This document shows, one piece after another, positions 1-5,469 of a stretch of 6,778 bases of DNA (its first letter is position 1; the number at the start of each line of letters is the position of its first letter). The DNA is from Dehalococcoidia bacterium UBA2777 (lineage in GTDB: Bacteria > Chloroflexota > Dehalococcoidia > UBA2247 > UBA2777). The position numbers were made by a program, and so were the translations under genes. Location of the stretch: the NCBI GenBank assembly GCA_002352365.1, contig DEIJ01000135.1:1-6778 (forward strand), in the 5' to 3' direction. The notes under the pieces are model-generated. The model did not search any database and was not told the origin of the DNA. It saw only the letters and a list, made by a program, of their open reading frames with translations.

Positions 1-21
1 GGTGATATACATGACTACTAC

Positions 22-50
22 ATTATAACACAGAACAGCCATAATGGCAA
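22..50 (-). promoter_or_regulatory. Sigma-70-type promoter facing out of the left edge
   Basis: On the minus strand a -35 box TTGCCA (50 to 45) is separated by exactly 17 bases from a perfect -10 box TATAAT (27 to 22). The -10 box is preceded by TG plus one base, the extended -10 form. Transcription would start near position 15 and run out of the window to the left, so the gene it serves is not visible. An ATG at 12 to 10 on the same strand would give an almost leaderless message, and there is no Shine-Dalgarno site before it, so the true start may lie outside. The match to consensus is direct; activity is inferred. Confidence 0.55.
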
Positions 51-183
51 TAGCCTACTTAATCATAACTGACTACTCTAAAACGGCGAAAAGGGACGGA
101 AAACAGGCAATTCACATTCATTTTCCAGAATCTTTGTCGAAAATGGGGTGGAACATCCGTTATACTGTTCCTGGAAAGCACGC

Positions 184-341
184 GCCCCCTAAGGCTTCCA
201 CAAATATGCCCTCTATATCCCGGTAGAGGCCCCCACATACATCTCGGTAACTAGCCGTCCCAGAAAGTTGGAGCCCTCTGGGAACCGGGGGGCCAAACGG
301 GAGCGGAAGGATTCCTCTGTTGCCCTAAGCTCTCTTGCTTT
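184..341 (-). pseudogene. Frameshifted remnant of an IS256-like transposase
   Basis: No intact gene is present. Read on the minus strand, two short peptides in different frames follow each other. From 329 to about 232 the frame includes SFRSRLAPRF and FLGRLVTEMYVG. From 231 to 184 a second frame reads GLYRDIEGIFVEALGG. Joined across one frameshift near 232 they reproduce the pattern I know from the N-terminal third of IS256/Mutator-type transposases: an arginine-rich stretch, then a leucine-rich stretch with MY, then a glycine, then a D-[IV]-E segment ending in LG. The catalytic DDE region and the rest of the protein are absent, and I see no terminal inverted repeats. The family assignment is from memory of the pattern; the frameshift is seen directly. 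It probably records an old insertion next to the kinase gene. Confidence 0.45.
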
Positions 342-390
342 ATGCGCTGACTTGGTGGTATCTTTACCATAGCGTGGGAATCTCCTTTCC

Positions 391-404
391 GGGCTTGCAA
401 GCCC
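391..404. repeat. Perfect 14-bp palindrome
   Basis: GGGCTTGCAAGCCC reads the same on both strands and is flanked by further C and G runs. It lies between the transposase remnant and the kinase leader. It could be an operator-like dyad or a leftover of mobile DNA; nothing in the sequence decides between these. Confidence 0.4.
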
Positions 405-469
405 CCCGGTGTTTCTTATTTGGAGGTGTCTTGCGTCTTCTATATTTGCTTTACAGGAGATGTGGGACA

Positions 470-498
470 TTACCTTTTCCTCAGCCGACTGCGTATCA
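470..498 (+). promoter_or_regulatory. Possible promoter of the kinase-PHP gene pair
   Basis: TTACCT (470-475), 17 bases, then TATCAT (493-498). The -10 matches consensus at 5 of 6 positions but the -35 at only 3 of 6. It lies about 80 bases before the TTG start of the kinase gene and would produce a leader containing the hairpin at 513-530. The same -10 region read backwards (TATGAT preceded by TGT) could also serve the minus strand, so the direction is uncertain. Confidence 0.3.
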
Positions 499-512
499 TA
501 ACACGGCTTTGT

Positions 513-530
513 GGCGAACTAAAGTTCGCC
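513..530 (+). promoter_or_regulatory. Leader hairpin upstream of the kinase gene
   Basis: GGCGAACT and AGTTCGCC are perfect inverted repeats around two A bases, giving a 7-8 bp stem depending on loop size. A second small stem, GTGC-TTC-GCAC (534-544), follows directly. There is no T-run after either, so this is not a standard intrinsic terminator. It sits about 35 bases before the Shine-Dalgarno site of the kinase gene and could affect leader stability or translation. It is equally readable from the minus strand. Confidence 0.4.
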
Positions 531-565
531 CAAGTGCTTCGCACCTCGCAAAGCCCGAAGGCGAT

Positions 566-572
566 AAAGGAG
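566..572 (+). promoter_or_regulatory. Shine-Dalgarno site deciding a TTG start
   Basis: AAAGGAG lies 8 bases before the TTG at 581. This is the strongest ribosome-binding site near the 5' end of the kinase reading frame. The only in-frame ATG upstream (335) lies inside the decayed transposase region and has no such site. Confidence 0.75.
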
Positions 573-580
573 ATGGTAAA

Positions 581-1183
581 TTGAAAGAGCCATTTGCCAA
601 ATTCATAGAAGCCGAGCTGGGACCTGGCATTTTACTTATCACCTGTGGGCTTCCCGGTACCTGGAAGACTGAGACGAGTGAGGAAGTATCCAAGATCAAG
701 GGGTACCCCATCCTCCGAACCGACCTGATAAGATTGGAAGTGCTGAAAAGTGAGGATATATTCGATGAAAAGGTCGCCTCGAATATGAACAAACGAACAA
801 CTGTCTACGACGAGATGTTCAGACAGGCAGATGAGAGCCTGAAAAAGGGCGATGGTGTGATACTCGATGCCACCTTCGTCACACAAGCCTTAAGAAGGCG
901 TGCTGCTCAAGTAGCAGCCAAACACAATAAGACCTTTGTCATCCTTCAAACCCACTGTCCGCAGGAGGTAGCAATCGCACGGATATTAAGACGGACTAAA
1001 GAGAATTACGAATCGAATGCACTGACCGAACAAGCCTACCTCAACAATAAAAAGAGGTTCGAAGAAGTGGTTCTTGATGACTTGAAGCAGTTGAACCCCA
1101 ACCTCGATATCATCCACCTGACAGTTGACACCCAGCACGATCCGCCTGAAGATTGGTACATCATTGGTATGGAAAAGAAATAG
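581..1183 (+). CDS. P-loop kinase-like protein (AAA_33/zeta-toxin/polynucleotide-kinase type) with altered Walker A
   Basis: This is a 200-residue soluble protein. The TTG start at 581 is chosen for its Shine-Dalgarno site and because the recognisable protein begins there (KEPFAKF); the open frame reaches back to 335 but through transposase debris. Residues 17-30 form a beta strand plus P-loop, GLPGTWKT (23-30). RTD (46-48) matches the substrate aspartate of this kinase group, VILDATF (93-99) is the Walker B-like strand, and the arginine cluster RILRR (134-138) looks like a lid. Such proteins transfer phosphate from ATP to nucleic acid ends, nucleotides, sugars or antibiotics, and the substrate cannot be told here. 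The oddity is Trp28 where Walker A (GxxxxGK[ST]) demands glycine, while Lys29 and Thr30 remain, so ATP binding may be weakened. Its stop is followed after two bases by the PHP gene, which implies a joint message and coupled translation. Confidence 0.85.
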   Translation: MKEPFAKFIEAELGPGILLITCGLPGTWKTETSEEVSKIKGYPILRTDLIRLEVLKSEDIFDEKVASNMNKRTTVYDEMFRQADESLKKGDGVILDATFVTQALRRRAAQVAAKHNKTFVILQTHCPQEVAIARILRRTKENYESNALTEQAYLNNKKRFEEVVLDDLKQLNPNLDIIHLTVDTQHDPPEDWYIIGMEKK

Positions 1184-1185
1184 AG

Positions 1186-2055
1186 ATGAAAATAGATTTA
1201 CACATCCATACCAAGACCTGCTCGGATGGTAACCTCTCAATTGAAGAAGTCTTCCAAGAGGCAAAGAACAGGGGTATCAATTTAATCTCGATAACTGACC
1301 ACGATTCTATAGATTGCCAGGAAAGAGCAATCGCTCTGGCAAGAAAGTATGGTATATCCTATATTACCGGGGTAGAATTGAATGTGACATTCCAGTATCC
1401 CGGTGATGAAGCCAAGCCCATTTCCCTGGATTTTCTGGGATACCGGTATGATATCGGGAATCACGAGCTAAAAGACAAACTTCGATTGATAAAGGAATAC
1501 AGAGAAGTAAGAGCGCGTCAAATTTTAGAAAAACTGAATGCTGAGTTTGATAGAGAGAATATCGAAAGGTTCACCAAGAAAGATCTCCAGAATATACAGG
1601 ATAGTGTCAATGGTGTATTCGGCCGACCCCATATAGCTAACTACCTGGTCGAAAAAGGGATTGTCAACAATAAGCAAGAAGCATTCGATAAATATCTGGT
1701 CAAATGCGATGTCGCTAAATATCCGCTTTCCCTTGCCGAAGCGTCAAGGTTGATCAGAAACGCCGGCGGCATACTGATACATGCCCACCCCAATGACCCA
1801 AACGGGACATCTTTAGCGACCATAACGCCTGATTTGGGCGAACAGACGAACATCATTGCCGAATATATGTTAGAGTATATCGATGGTATCGAGTGCTGGC
1901 ATTCCAGAAACGATGTGAAGACCACTGCGCACTACGTCGAGTTCGCCAAGAAGCACAGTCTAGTCGTGACTGGGGGTAGTGATTGTCATCAAAAACCGCT
2001 TCTTCTCGGCACACTGGATATACCCGACTGGGTTGCTGATCAGTTCAGTCAATAG
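1186..2055 (+). CDS. PHP-domain phosphoesterase, TrpH/YciV (RNase AM-like) family
   Basis: This is a 289-residue protein with the full metal-binding set of a PHP phosphoesterase: HIH (His6, His8), SDG (Asp14), TDHD (Asp38-His39-Asp40), GVE (Glu64), GRPH (His149), HAH (His199, His201) and GSDCH (Asp266, His268). Length and order of motifs fit the COG0613 group. Characterised members hydrolyse nucleoside 3',5'-bisphosphates and trim 5' ends of RNA (E. coli RNase AM). The exact substrate here is inferred from the family. A DNA polymerase PHP domain or histidinol phosphatase is less likely because of the insert at about residues 90-190 and the small single-domain size. The ATG at 1186 is preferred over one at 1153, because the conserved domain begins at residue 3 and 1153 lies within the kinase gene. 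The Shine-Dalgarno site is weak (GGA, 12 bases away), so translation probably depends on the kinase gene ending two bases earlier. A decayed copy seems to lie downstream. Confidence 0.9.
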   Translation: MKIDLHIHTKTCSDGNLSIEEVFQEAKNRGINLISITDHDSIDCQERAIALARKYGISYITGVELNVTFQYPGDEAKPISLDFLGYRYDIGNHELKDKLRLIKEYREVRARQILEKLNAEFDRENIERFTKKDLQNIQDSVNGVFGRPHIANYLVEKGIVNNKQEAFDKYLVKCDVAKYPLSLAEASRLIRNAGGILIHAHPNDPNGTSLATITPDLGEQTNIIAEYMLEYIDGIECWHSRNDVKTTAHYVEFAKKHSLVVTGGSDCHQKPLLLGTLDIPDWVADQFSQ

Positions 2056-2198
2056 AAGAATTAAGTAGTTTCTCTATGGGAACAACAGTGCTAAACTGAA
2101 GGCAAAAGGACAAGGGATGTGGAAGGCATAACTGCAATACAACGAGACAAGATCCAGCCCCTAGATTTTGGCTGGTTGCCTACCGAGCGCACTTGTAG

Positions 2199-2213
2199 CT
2201 GCCCACAGGGCAG
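2199..2213 (+). repeat. Short perfect hairpin (CTGCCC-ACA-GGGCAG)
   Basis: A six-base-pair GC-rich stem with a three-base loop lies about 145 bases after the PHP stop. It is followed by ATTAAATT rather than a T-run, so it is at best a weak rho-independent terminator for the kinase-PHP unit. Confidence 0.3.
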
Positions 2214-2271
2214 ATTAAATTGCCACACCAGAAATGAGGAAGAATTATAAAAAGCTTGCCCCTTTCACCCA

Positions 2272-2305
2272 GGGGTGTGTATATCCTAACTTCGGATATC
2301 ACCCC
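2272..2305 (+). repeat. Twelve-base-pair hairpin with a 3-base bulge
   Basis: GGGGTG (2272-2277) pairs with CACCCC (2300-2305), and ATATCC (2281-2286) pairs with GGATAT (2294-2299). TGT is bulged and TAACTTC forms the loop. The left arm could instead pair with CCCCT just upstream, giving a competing structure. There is no T-run after it. It overlaps the PHP relic, so the folding may be incidental. Confidence 0.35.
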
Positions 2306-2367
2306 GATTTGGGAGAACATACGCAATTCGTATATATTGGAGTTACATGCCATTGGTTACTTGAATA

Positions 2368-2378
2368 AAGATGCAAAG
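2368..2378 (+). repeat. Left copy of an 11-bp direct repeat flanking the AT-rich island
   Basis: AAGATGCAAAG here and AAGATGCCAAG at 3703-3713 differ at one base. The two copies sit almost exactly where the base composition changes on each side of the methyltransferase unit, as expected for a target duplication or a recombination footprint. The match is short, so chance remains possible. Confidence 0.3.
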
Positions 2379-2419
2379 TTAACTAAAACGCCTTTGGTGA
2401 ATTTAGGGGAAAGTTTGAA

Positions 2420-2683
2420 ATGAAGAGAAGCTTATCTGAAAGAGAAATTACAGATACCTATAAGATGATATGTACTTATTACAATGAGTATTTAAAGCAT
2501 CATGGAGTAAAGTTGCCAAGGCTAAAAGGCACAAAAGGATTTACTAAAGACGCTCTTGTTCTAATTTATCTTGCGCAGGGCTATCCAAAGACAAAAGAAG
2601 CCACGAAAGGTGAGCTAACTGAGTTTATTCGTAGTTTTTACCCAAGGACAAATGAGGAATTCAAAGGGAGAAATCCAAATTAA
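2420..2683 (+). CDS. 87-residue protein, probably the truncated head of a restriction enzyme
   Basis: The ATG has a good Shine-Dalgarno site (AGGGG, 2405-2409, ten bases away). The protein is basic, mainly helical, and carries no catalytic motif that I can see. The wording of the stretches TYKMICTYYNEYLKHHGVKLP, TKDALVLIYLAQGYP and ELTEFIRSFYPRTN reminds me of the N-terminal part of larger type II restriction proteins encoded beside methyltransferases; this is recollection, not a search result. After YPRTN the frame runs into a short tail and stops seven bases before the preferred methyltransferase start. A nuclease would need a catalytic domain, so a deletion may have removed it. Alternatively this is a complete small partner or control protein, though I see no clear helix-turn-helix. 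Its AT-rich codons match the methyltransferase and differ from the rest of the window. Confidence 0.65.
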   Translation: MKRSLSEREITDTYKMICTYYNEYLKHHGVKLPRLKGTKGFTKDALVLIYLAQGYPKTKEATKGELTEFIRSFYPRTNEEFKGRNPN

Positions 2684-2690
2684 TAGCGAA

Positions 2691-3704
2691 ATGATAAATA
2701 AAATTATATTAGGAGATATCGAAGGAGTATTACCCAAAATTGAAGATAATTCTATAGACCTTATACTGACAGATCCTCCTTATTTCTTAGATAAAATGGA
2801 TAATAACTGGAACTATAAAACAGTTTCAACCATAGCAGATTATTGTCATACTGTAAAATCTCTCCCTCCTGGAATGAAATTTGATAAAGAGCAGGGGAAA
2901 AGAGCCTATGAATGGTACTTTAGAACATCAAAGGAGTTATATAGAGTGTTAAAACCAGGAGGTTTCTTTTTTTCATTTTCAAGTCCACGGCTTTATCACA
3001 GAATGGCTTCTGCAGTTGACGATGCAGGTTTTTTAATAAGAGATTGCTTTGTCTGGCTTTATACGCAGAATCAGCCTAAAGCTATGTCGCTTGATCATTT
3101 TATTGACAAATTAGATTGCGATGAAAAAAATAAAAACGAATTGAAAGAAAGATTAAGTGGTTGGAAAACCCCGCAAATAAAATCTTGTTTTGAACCAATT
3201 ATAATGGCTCAAAAAGAGTATGAGAGAACATTCCTAAATAACATGTTCAAACATAATGTTGGTCTCTTAAACACAAATATGAAAATCGGACAAGATATGT
3301 TTCCCTCAAATGTTGTAACTACACAAGAAATTAATGAATTTATGGATAAATGTTTTCTTTTACCTAAACCGAGTAAAGAGGAAAGGGGAGAATTCAATAT
3401 ACATAAAACCGTAAAACCATTGCAAATATGTGAGTATATAATCCAACTAACAACTTTTTCAGACAATGCGATTGTCTTAGACCCTTTTGTAGGAAGTGGG
3501 ACAACCGCTGTGGCAGCAAAAAAATTGGGAAGAAAATTCATTGGAATCGATGTTAATCATGAGTATGTAGAAGTTGCATTGAAAAGGTTAGAAAACATTG
3601 AGAAAGAAAAGGTTCAAAGCTATAAAAGCCAAAAAACAGGGAAACAACTTACACTTCTTGAAGCAAAAAGCAAATATTTAGCAGGGAAAGAGGAAAGTGG
3701 GTAA
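2691..3704 (+). CDS. Beta-class DNA methyltransferase (N6_N4_Mtase), probably adenine-N6
   Basis: This 337-residue enzyme transfers a methyl group from SAM to a base in a specific DNA site. The catalytic motif IV comes first, DPPY (28-31). It is followed by KPGG (88-91), a variable region at about 110-225 that should hold the target-recognition domain, HKTVKP (238-243), and last the SAM-binding motif I, DPFVGSG (264-270), with the ribose-binding acidic residue Asp287 in GIDVN. This catalysis-before-SAM order defines the beta class. DPPY favours N6-adenine, though N4-cytosine is not excluded. All key motifs are intact, so it should be active. The ATG at 2691 gives the usual family start (INKIILGD); an in-frame ATG at 2652 overlaps the upstream gene and has AAGGA only three bases away. 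No full-length nuclease accompanies it, so it may now act as an orphan methylase. Its low GC suggests transfer from elsewhere. Confidence 0.92.
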   Translation: MINKIILGDIEGVLPKIEDNSIDLILTDPPYFLDKMDNNWNYKTVSTIADYCHTVKSLPPGMKFDKEQGKRAYEWYFRTSKELYRVLKPGGFFFSFSSPRLYHRMASAVDDAGFLIRDCFVWLYTQNQPKAMSLDHFIDKLDCDEKNKNELKERLSGWKTPQIKSCFEPIIMAQKEYERTFLNNMFKHNVGLLNTNMKIGQDMFPSNVVTTQEINEFMDKCFLLPKPSKEERGEFNIHKTVKPLQICEYIIQLTTFSDNAIVLDPFVGSGTTAVAAKKLGRKFIGIDVNHEYVEVALKRLENIEKEKVQSYKSQKTGKQLTLLEAKSKYLAGKEESG

Positions 3705-3713
3705 GATGCCAAG
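3703..3713 (+). repeat. Right copy of the 11-bp direct repeat flanking the AT-rich island
   Basis: AAGATGCCAAG overlaps the methyltransferase stop codon and matches 2368-2378 at 10 of 11 bases. Base composition returns to the local norm right after it. Confidence 0.3.
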
Positions 3714-3715
3714 CT

Positions 3716-4120
3716 ATGGATATAGCCGATAGCGACAAGGGGATCCTAAATCGAGTTGTTGTTTCCGACCTTGACGTGAGTGAATCAATAGATGACAGTC
3801 TTCTTCAGCAGCTTTCCTCCAAGGCCCAGTATGTGGCGCACATTTTCGATAATCTTTTAGTCCCTAATTTGGGACACCTAGTACGTCAGATAAACTCCCT
3901 CCGAAAGGGCGTTATTTTCAGAGAACAGCGTCAAAGTGATTACCTCTCGACGGCATGCGCTATTCTTGCTCTTACGTCACTGGGGGTATTGCCTGAGGCA
4001 CCTGCAAAGGTGTTGGATGGGATTCGCAGTTTGCTGGATAGTGAGCAAGATGAGAGAAACAGGAGGCTACTCATAGCAGCAGAGCAGGAATTCCTTAGTT
4101 TGTGGGGCAGGCTATATTAA
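3716..4120 (+). CDS. Hypothetical helical protein, 134 residues
   Basis: I do not recognise this protein. It is acidic at the N-terminus (MDIADSDKG, DLDVSESIDD). It then appears mostly alpha-helical, with a more hydrophobic stretch at about residues 79-94 (YLSTACAILALTSLGV) that is too weak to call a membrane segment, and a charged helical C-terminus. No signal peptide or catalytic motif is visible. The start is uncertain: no Shine-Dalgarno site precedes the ATG, and the frame stays open upstream into the methyltransferase gene, so this could be the 3' part of a host gene cut by insertion of the AT-rich island. Its base composition resembles the flanking chromosome, not the methyltransferase. 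It ends 65 bases before ahcY. Its position suggests either the last gene of the modification unit or an unrelated host gene; I cannot tell which. Confidence 0.5.
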   Translation: MDIADSDKGILNRVVVSDLDVSESIDDSLLQQLSSKAQYVAHIFDNLLVPNLGHLVRQINSLRKGVIFREQRQSDYLSTACAILALTSLGVLPEAPAKVLDGIRSLLDSEQDERNRRLLIAAEQEFLSLWGRLY

Positions 4121-4171
4121 GAGGGTTGGTCGCAGTTCGTTTTATCAAAGGATTTGTAACCGATCCTCAAG

Positions 4172-4178
4172 AAAGGAG
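4172..4178 (+). promoter_or_regulatory. Shine-Dalgarno site fixing the ahcY start
   Basis: AAAGGAG stands seven bases before the ATG at 4186. It outranks the in-frame ATG at 4102, which lies inside the preceding gene. The 65-base gap before ahcY is too short for a SAM-I riboswitch and shows no convincing promoter. Confidence 0.8.
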
Positions 4179-4185
4179 TATTAAT

Positions 4186-5460
4186 ATGAGCCAGAAAATA
4201 GCAACTGACAGCGACATTAAAGACCACTCCCTTGCCGCCCAGGGCGCACTACGTATTGAGTGGGCATCGCGGGAGATGCCGGTGCTACAGGTGATTGGAG
4301 AGAGATTCGCCAGAGAGAAACCACTCCAAGGGGTTCGAATCTCTGCTTGCCTTCATATCACTACCGAGACGGCAAACCTAGCCCTAACCCTCAAGAAAGG
4401 TGGTGCTGACTTGGTTCTTTGTGCCTCTAATCCCTTAAGCACCCAAGATGATGTAGCTGCCGCTTTGGTTAAAGAGCAGGGCATGCCCGTTTATGCCATC
4501 AGGGGTGAGGATAATCAAACTTATTATCAGCATGTCCACGCTGCATTGAATTTTAAGCCTGATATTACCCTGGATGATGGTGCCGATTTAGTTACTACCC
4601 TTCATAAGGAGCGCCGCGATTTAATCAACAATGTCCTCGGGGGCATGGAGGAGACCACCACCGGGGTTATCAGACTCAAGAGTATGGAGAGAGCGGGGAA
4701 ACTGGAGTATCCTATAATTGCGGTGAATGAAGCCCAGACTAAGCATTTGTTTGATAATCGCTATGGCACAGGGCAGAGTACTATTGATGGCATCACCCGA
4801 GCCACCAATATTCTCTGGGCAGCGAAGAAGGTGATTATTTTGGGATATGGTTGGTGTGGGCGAGGTATAGCCATGCGAGCTCGGGGGCTTGGCGCTCAAG
4901 TAATTGTAATCGAGGTCGATCCTATTCGCGCTCTAGAGGCGGTAATGGAAGGCTATCAGGTAATGCCCCTCCTTGAGGCAGCCAAAATAGGCGATGTATT
5001 TATTACTGTCACCGGAGGACTTAATGCTATTGATAAACCTCATCTCGATCTGATGAAAGATGGAGCTGTCGTGGCAAATTCGGGTCACTTTAATGTGGAA
5101 ATCAATATCCCTGTTTTAGAAGGTATGGCCACTACCAAAAGGCAGATGCGTCCCAATGTCTTTGAGTATACTTTATCTGATGGGCGGCGCCTCTACCTAC
5201 TTGCTGAAGGGAGATTGATTAACCTTGCCGCTGCTGAAGGACATCCTGCCAGTGTTATGGATATGAGCTTTGCCAATCAAGCCCTTTGTGCCGAATATGT
5301 GGCCTCCTTAAAAGAGAAGCTGGCCCCACGGGTTTATCCTGTATCCCAAGAAATCGATCGGGAGGTGGGCAGGTTAAAGCTCCTCTCCATGGGTATCACT
5401 ATTGACAAACTGACCCCAGAACAGGGACAATACTTGGATAGTTGGGAGGGGGGGACTTAG
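4186..5460 (+). CDS. ahcY: S-adenosylhomocysteine hydrolase (adenosylhomocysteinase)
   Basis: This 424-residue cytoplasmic enzyme is NAD-dependent and splits S-adenosylhomocysteine into adenosine and homocysteine, relieving product inhibition of methyltransferases. The N-terminal substrate domain shows CLHITTETANL (55-65), DDGADL (130-135), EETTTG (155-160) and NEAQTKHLFDNRYG (181-194). Within these, Glu156, Asn181, Lys186 and Asp190 match the classic catalytic positions. The Rossmann NAD site is GYGWCGRG (220-227), followed by Glu243, which binds the NAD ribose. NSGHFNVEIN and GHPASVMDMSF are the later conserved blocks. The protein ends in LTPEQGQYLDSWEGGT and lacks the C-terminal KPxHYRY-type tail of the animal and many bacterial enzymes, as in the shorter Thermotoga/archaeal type. 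The usual cysteine after the YG motif is Thr195. Its stop is nine bases before metK, whose Shine-Dalgarno site overlaps it, so the two are in one operon. Confidence 0.97.
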   Translation: MSQKIATDSDIKDHSLAAQGALRIEWASREMPVLQVIGERFAREKPLQGVRISACLHITTETANLALTLKKGGADLVLCASNPLSTQDDVAAALVKEQGMPVYAIRGEDNQTYYQHVHAALNFKPDITLDDGADLVTTLHKERRDLINNVLGGMEETTTGVIRLKSMERAGKLEYPIIAVNEAQTKHLFDNRYGTGQSTIDGITRATNILWAAKKVIILGYGWCGRGIAMRARGLGAQVIVIEVDPIRALEAVMEGYQVMPLLEAAKIGDVFITVTGGLNAIDKPHLDLMKDGAVVANSGHFNVEINIPVLEGMATTKRQMRPNVFEYTLSDGRRLYLLAEGRLINLAAAEGHPASVMDMSFANQALCAEYVASLKEKLAPRVYPVSQEIDREVGRLKLLSMGITIDKLTPEQGQYLDSWEGGT

Positions 5461-5469
5461 GAGAAATAA

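Larger units (their letters stand above)
2100..2368 (+). pseudogene. Probable relic of a tandem copy of the PHP gene
   Basis: The 364 bases between the PHP gene and the next gene contain no credible intact gene. The clearest signal is 2306-2325, which matches 1831-1850 of the PHP gene at 17 of 20 bases and encodes PDLGEHTQ in the same relative frame as PDLGEQTN (PHP residues 215-222). Two weaker patches appear in the same order: 2159-2169 resembles 1424-1434 (10 of 11 bases), and 2100-2116 resembles 1259-1274. Spacing is much shorter than in the PHP gene, so large deletions must have occurred. A 44-codon open frame (2234-2368) runs through the best patch. I regard it as chance openness in the relic, although a short peptide gene cannot be excluded. 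The duplication is inferred. Confidence 0.45.

Noticed and set aside
44..226. Plus-strand 60-codon open frame
   Set aside because: Its second half is antisense to the transposase remnant, there is no ribosome site, and no family resemblance was seen.
213..470. Minus-strand 85-codon open frame as an intact gene
   Set aside because: It carries part of the transposase signature but ends at a frameshift, and the continuation lies in another frame; better called a remnant.
335..580. Upstream extension of the kinase reading frame from the ATG at 335
   Set aside because: It starts in transposase debris, has no ribosome site, and encodes low-similarity text. The TTG at 581 has a perfect Shine-Dalgarno site and begins the recognisable protein.
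2272..2305. Intrinsic terminator after the PHP gene
   Set aside because: The hairpin is strong but followed by GATTTGGG with no T-run, and it sits over 200 bases after the stop.
2309..2338. Promoter TTGGGA - 18 - TATATT ahead of the 87-residue gene
   Set aside because: The boxes are weak and fall within the PHP relic; plausible but not supportable.
4102..4185. Longer ahcY starting at 4102
   Set aside because: It overlaps the preceding gene and the extra residues do not resemble the family; the ATG at 4186 has AAAGGAG.
4121..4185. SAM or SAH riboswitch before ahcY
   Set aside because: The gap is only 65 bases. The only fold I see is a five-base stem (AGGAT 4149-4153 with ATCCT 4163-4167), not a known riboswitch core.
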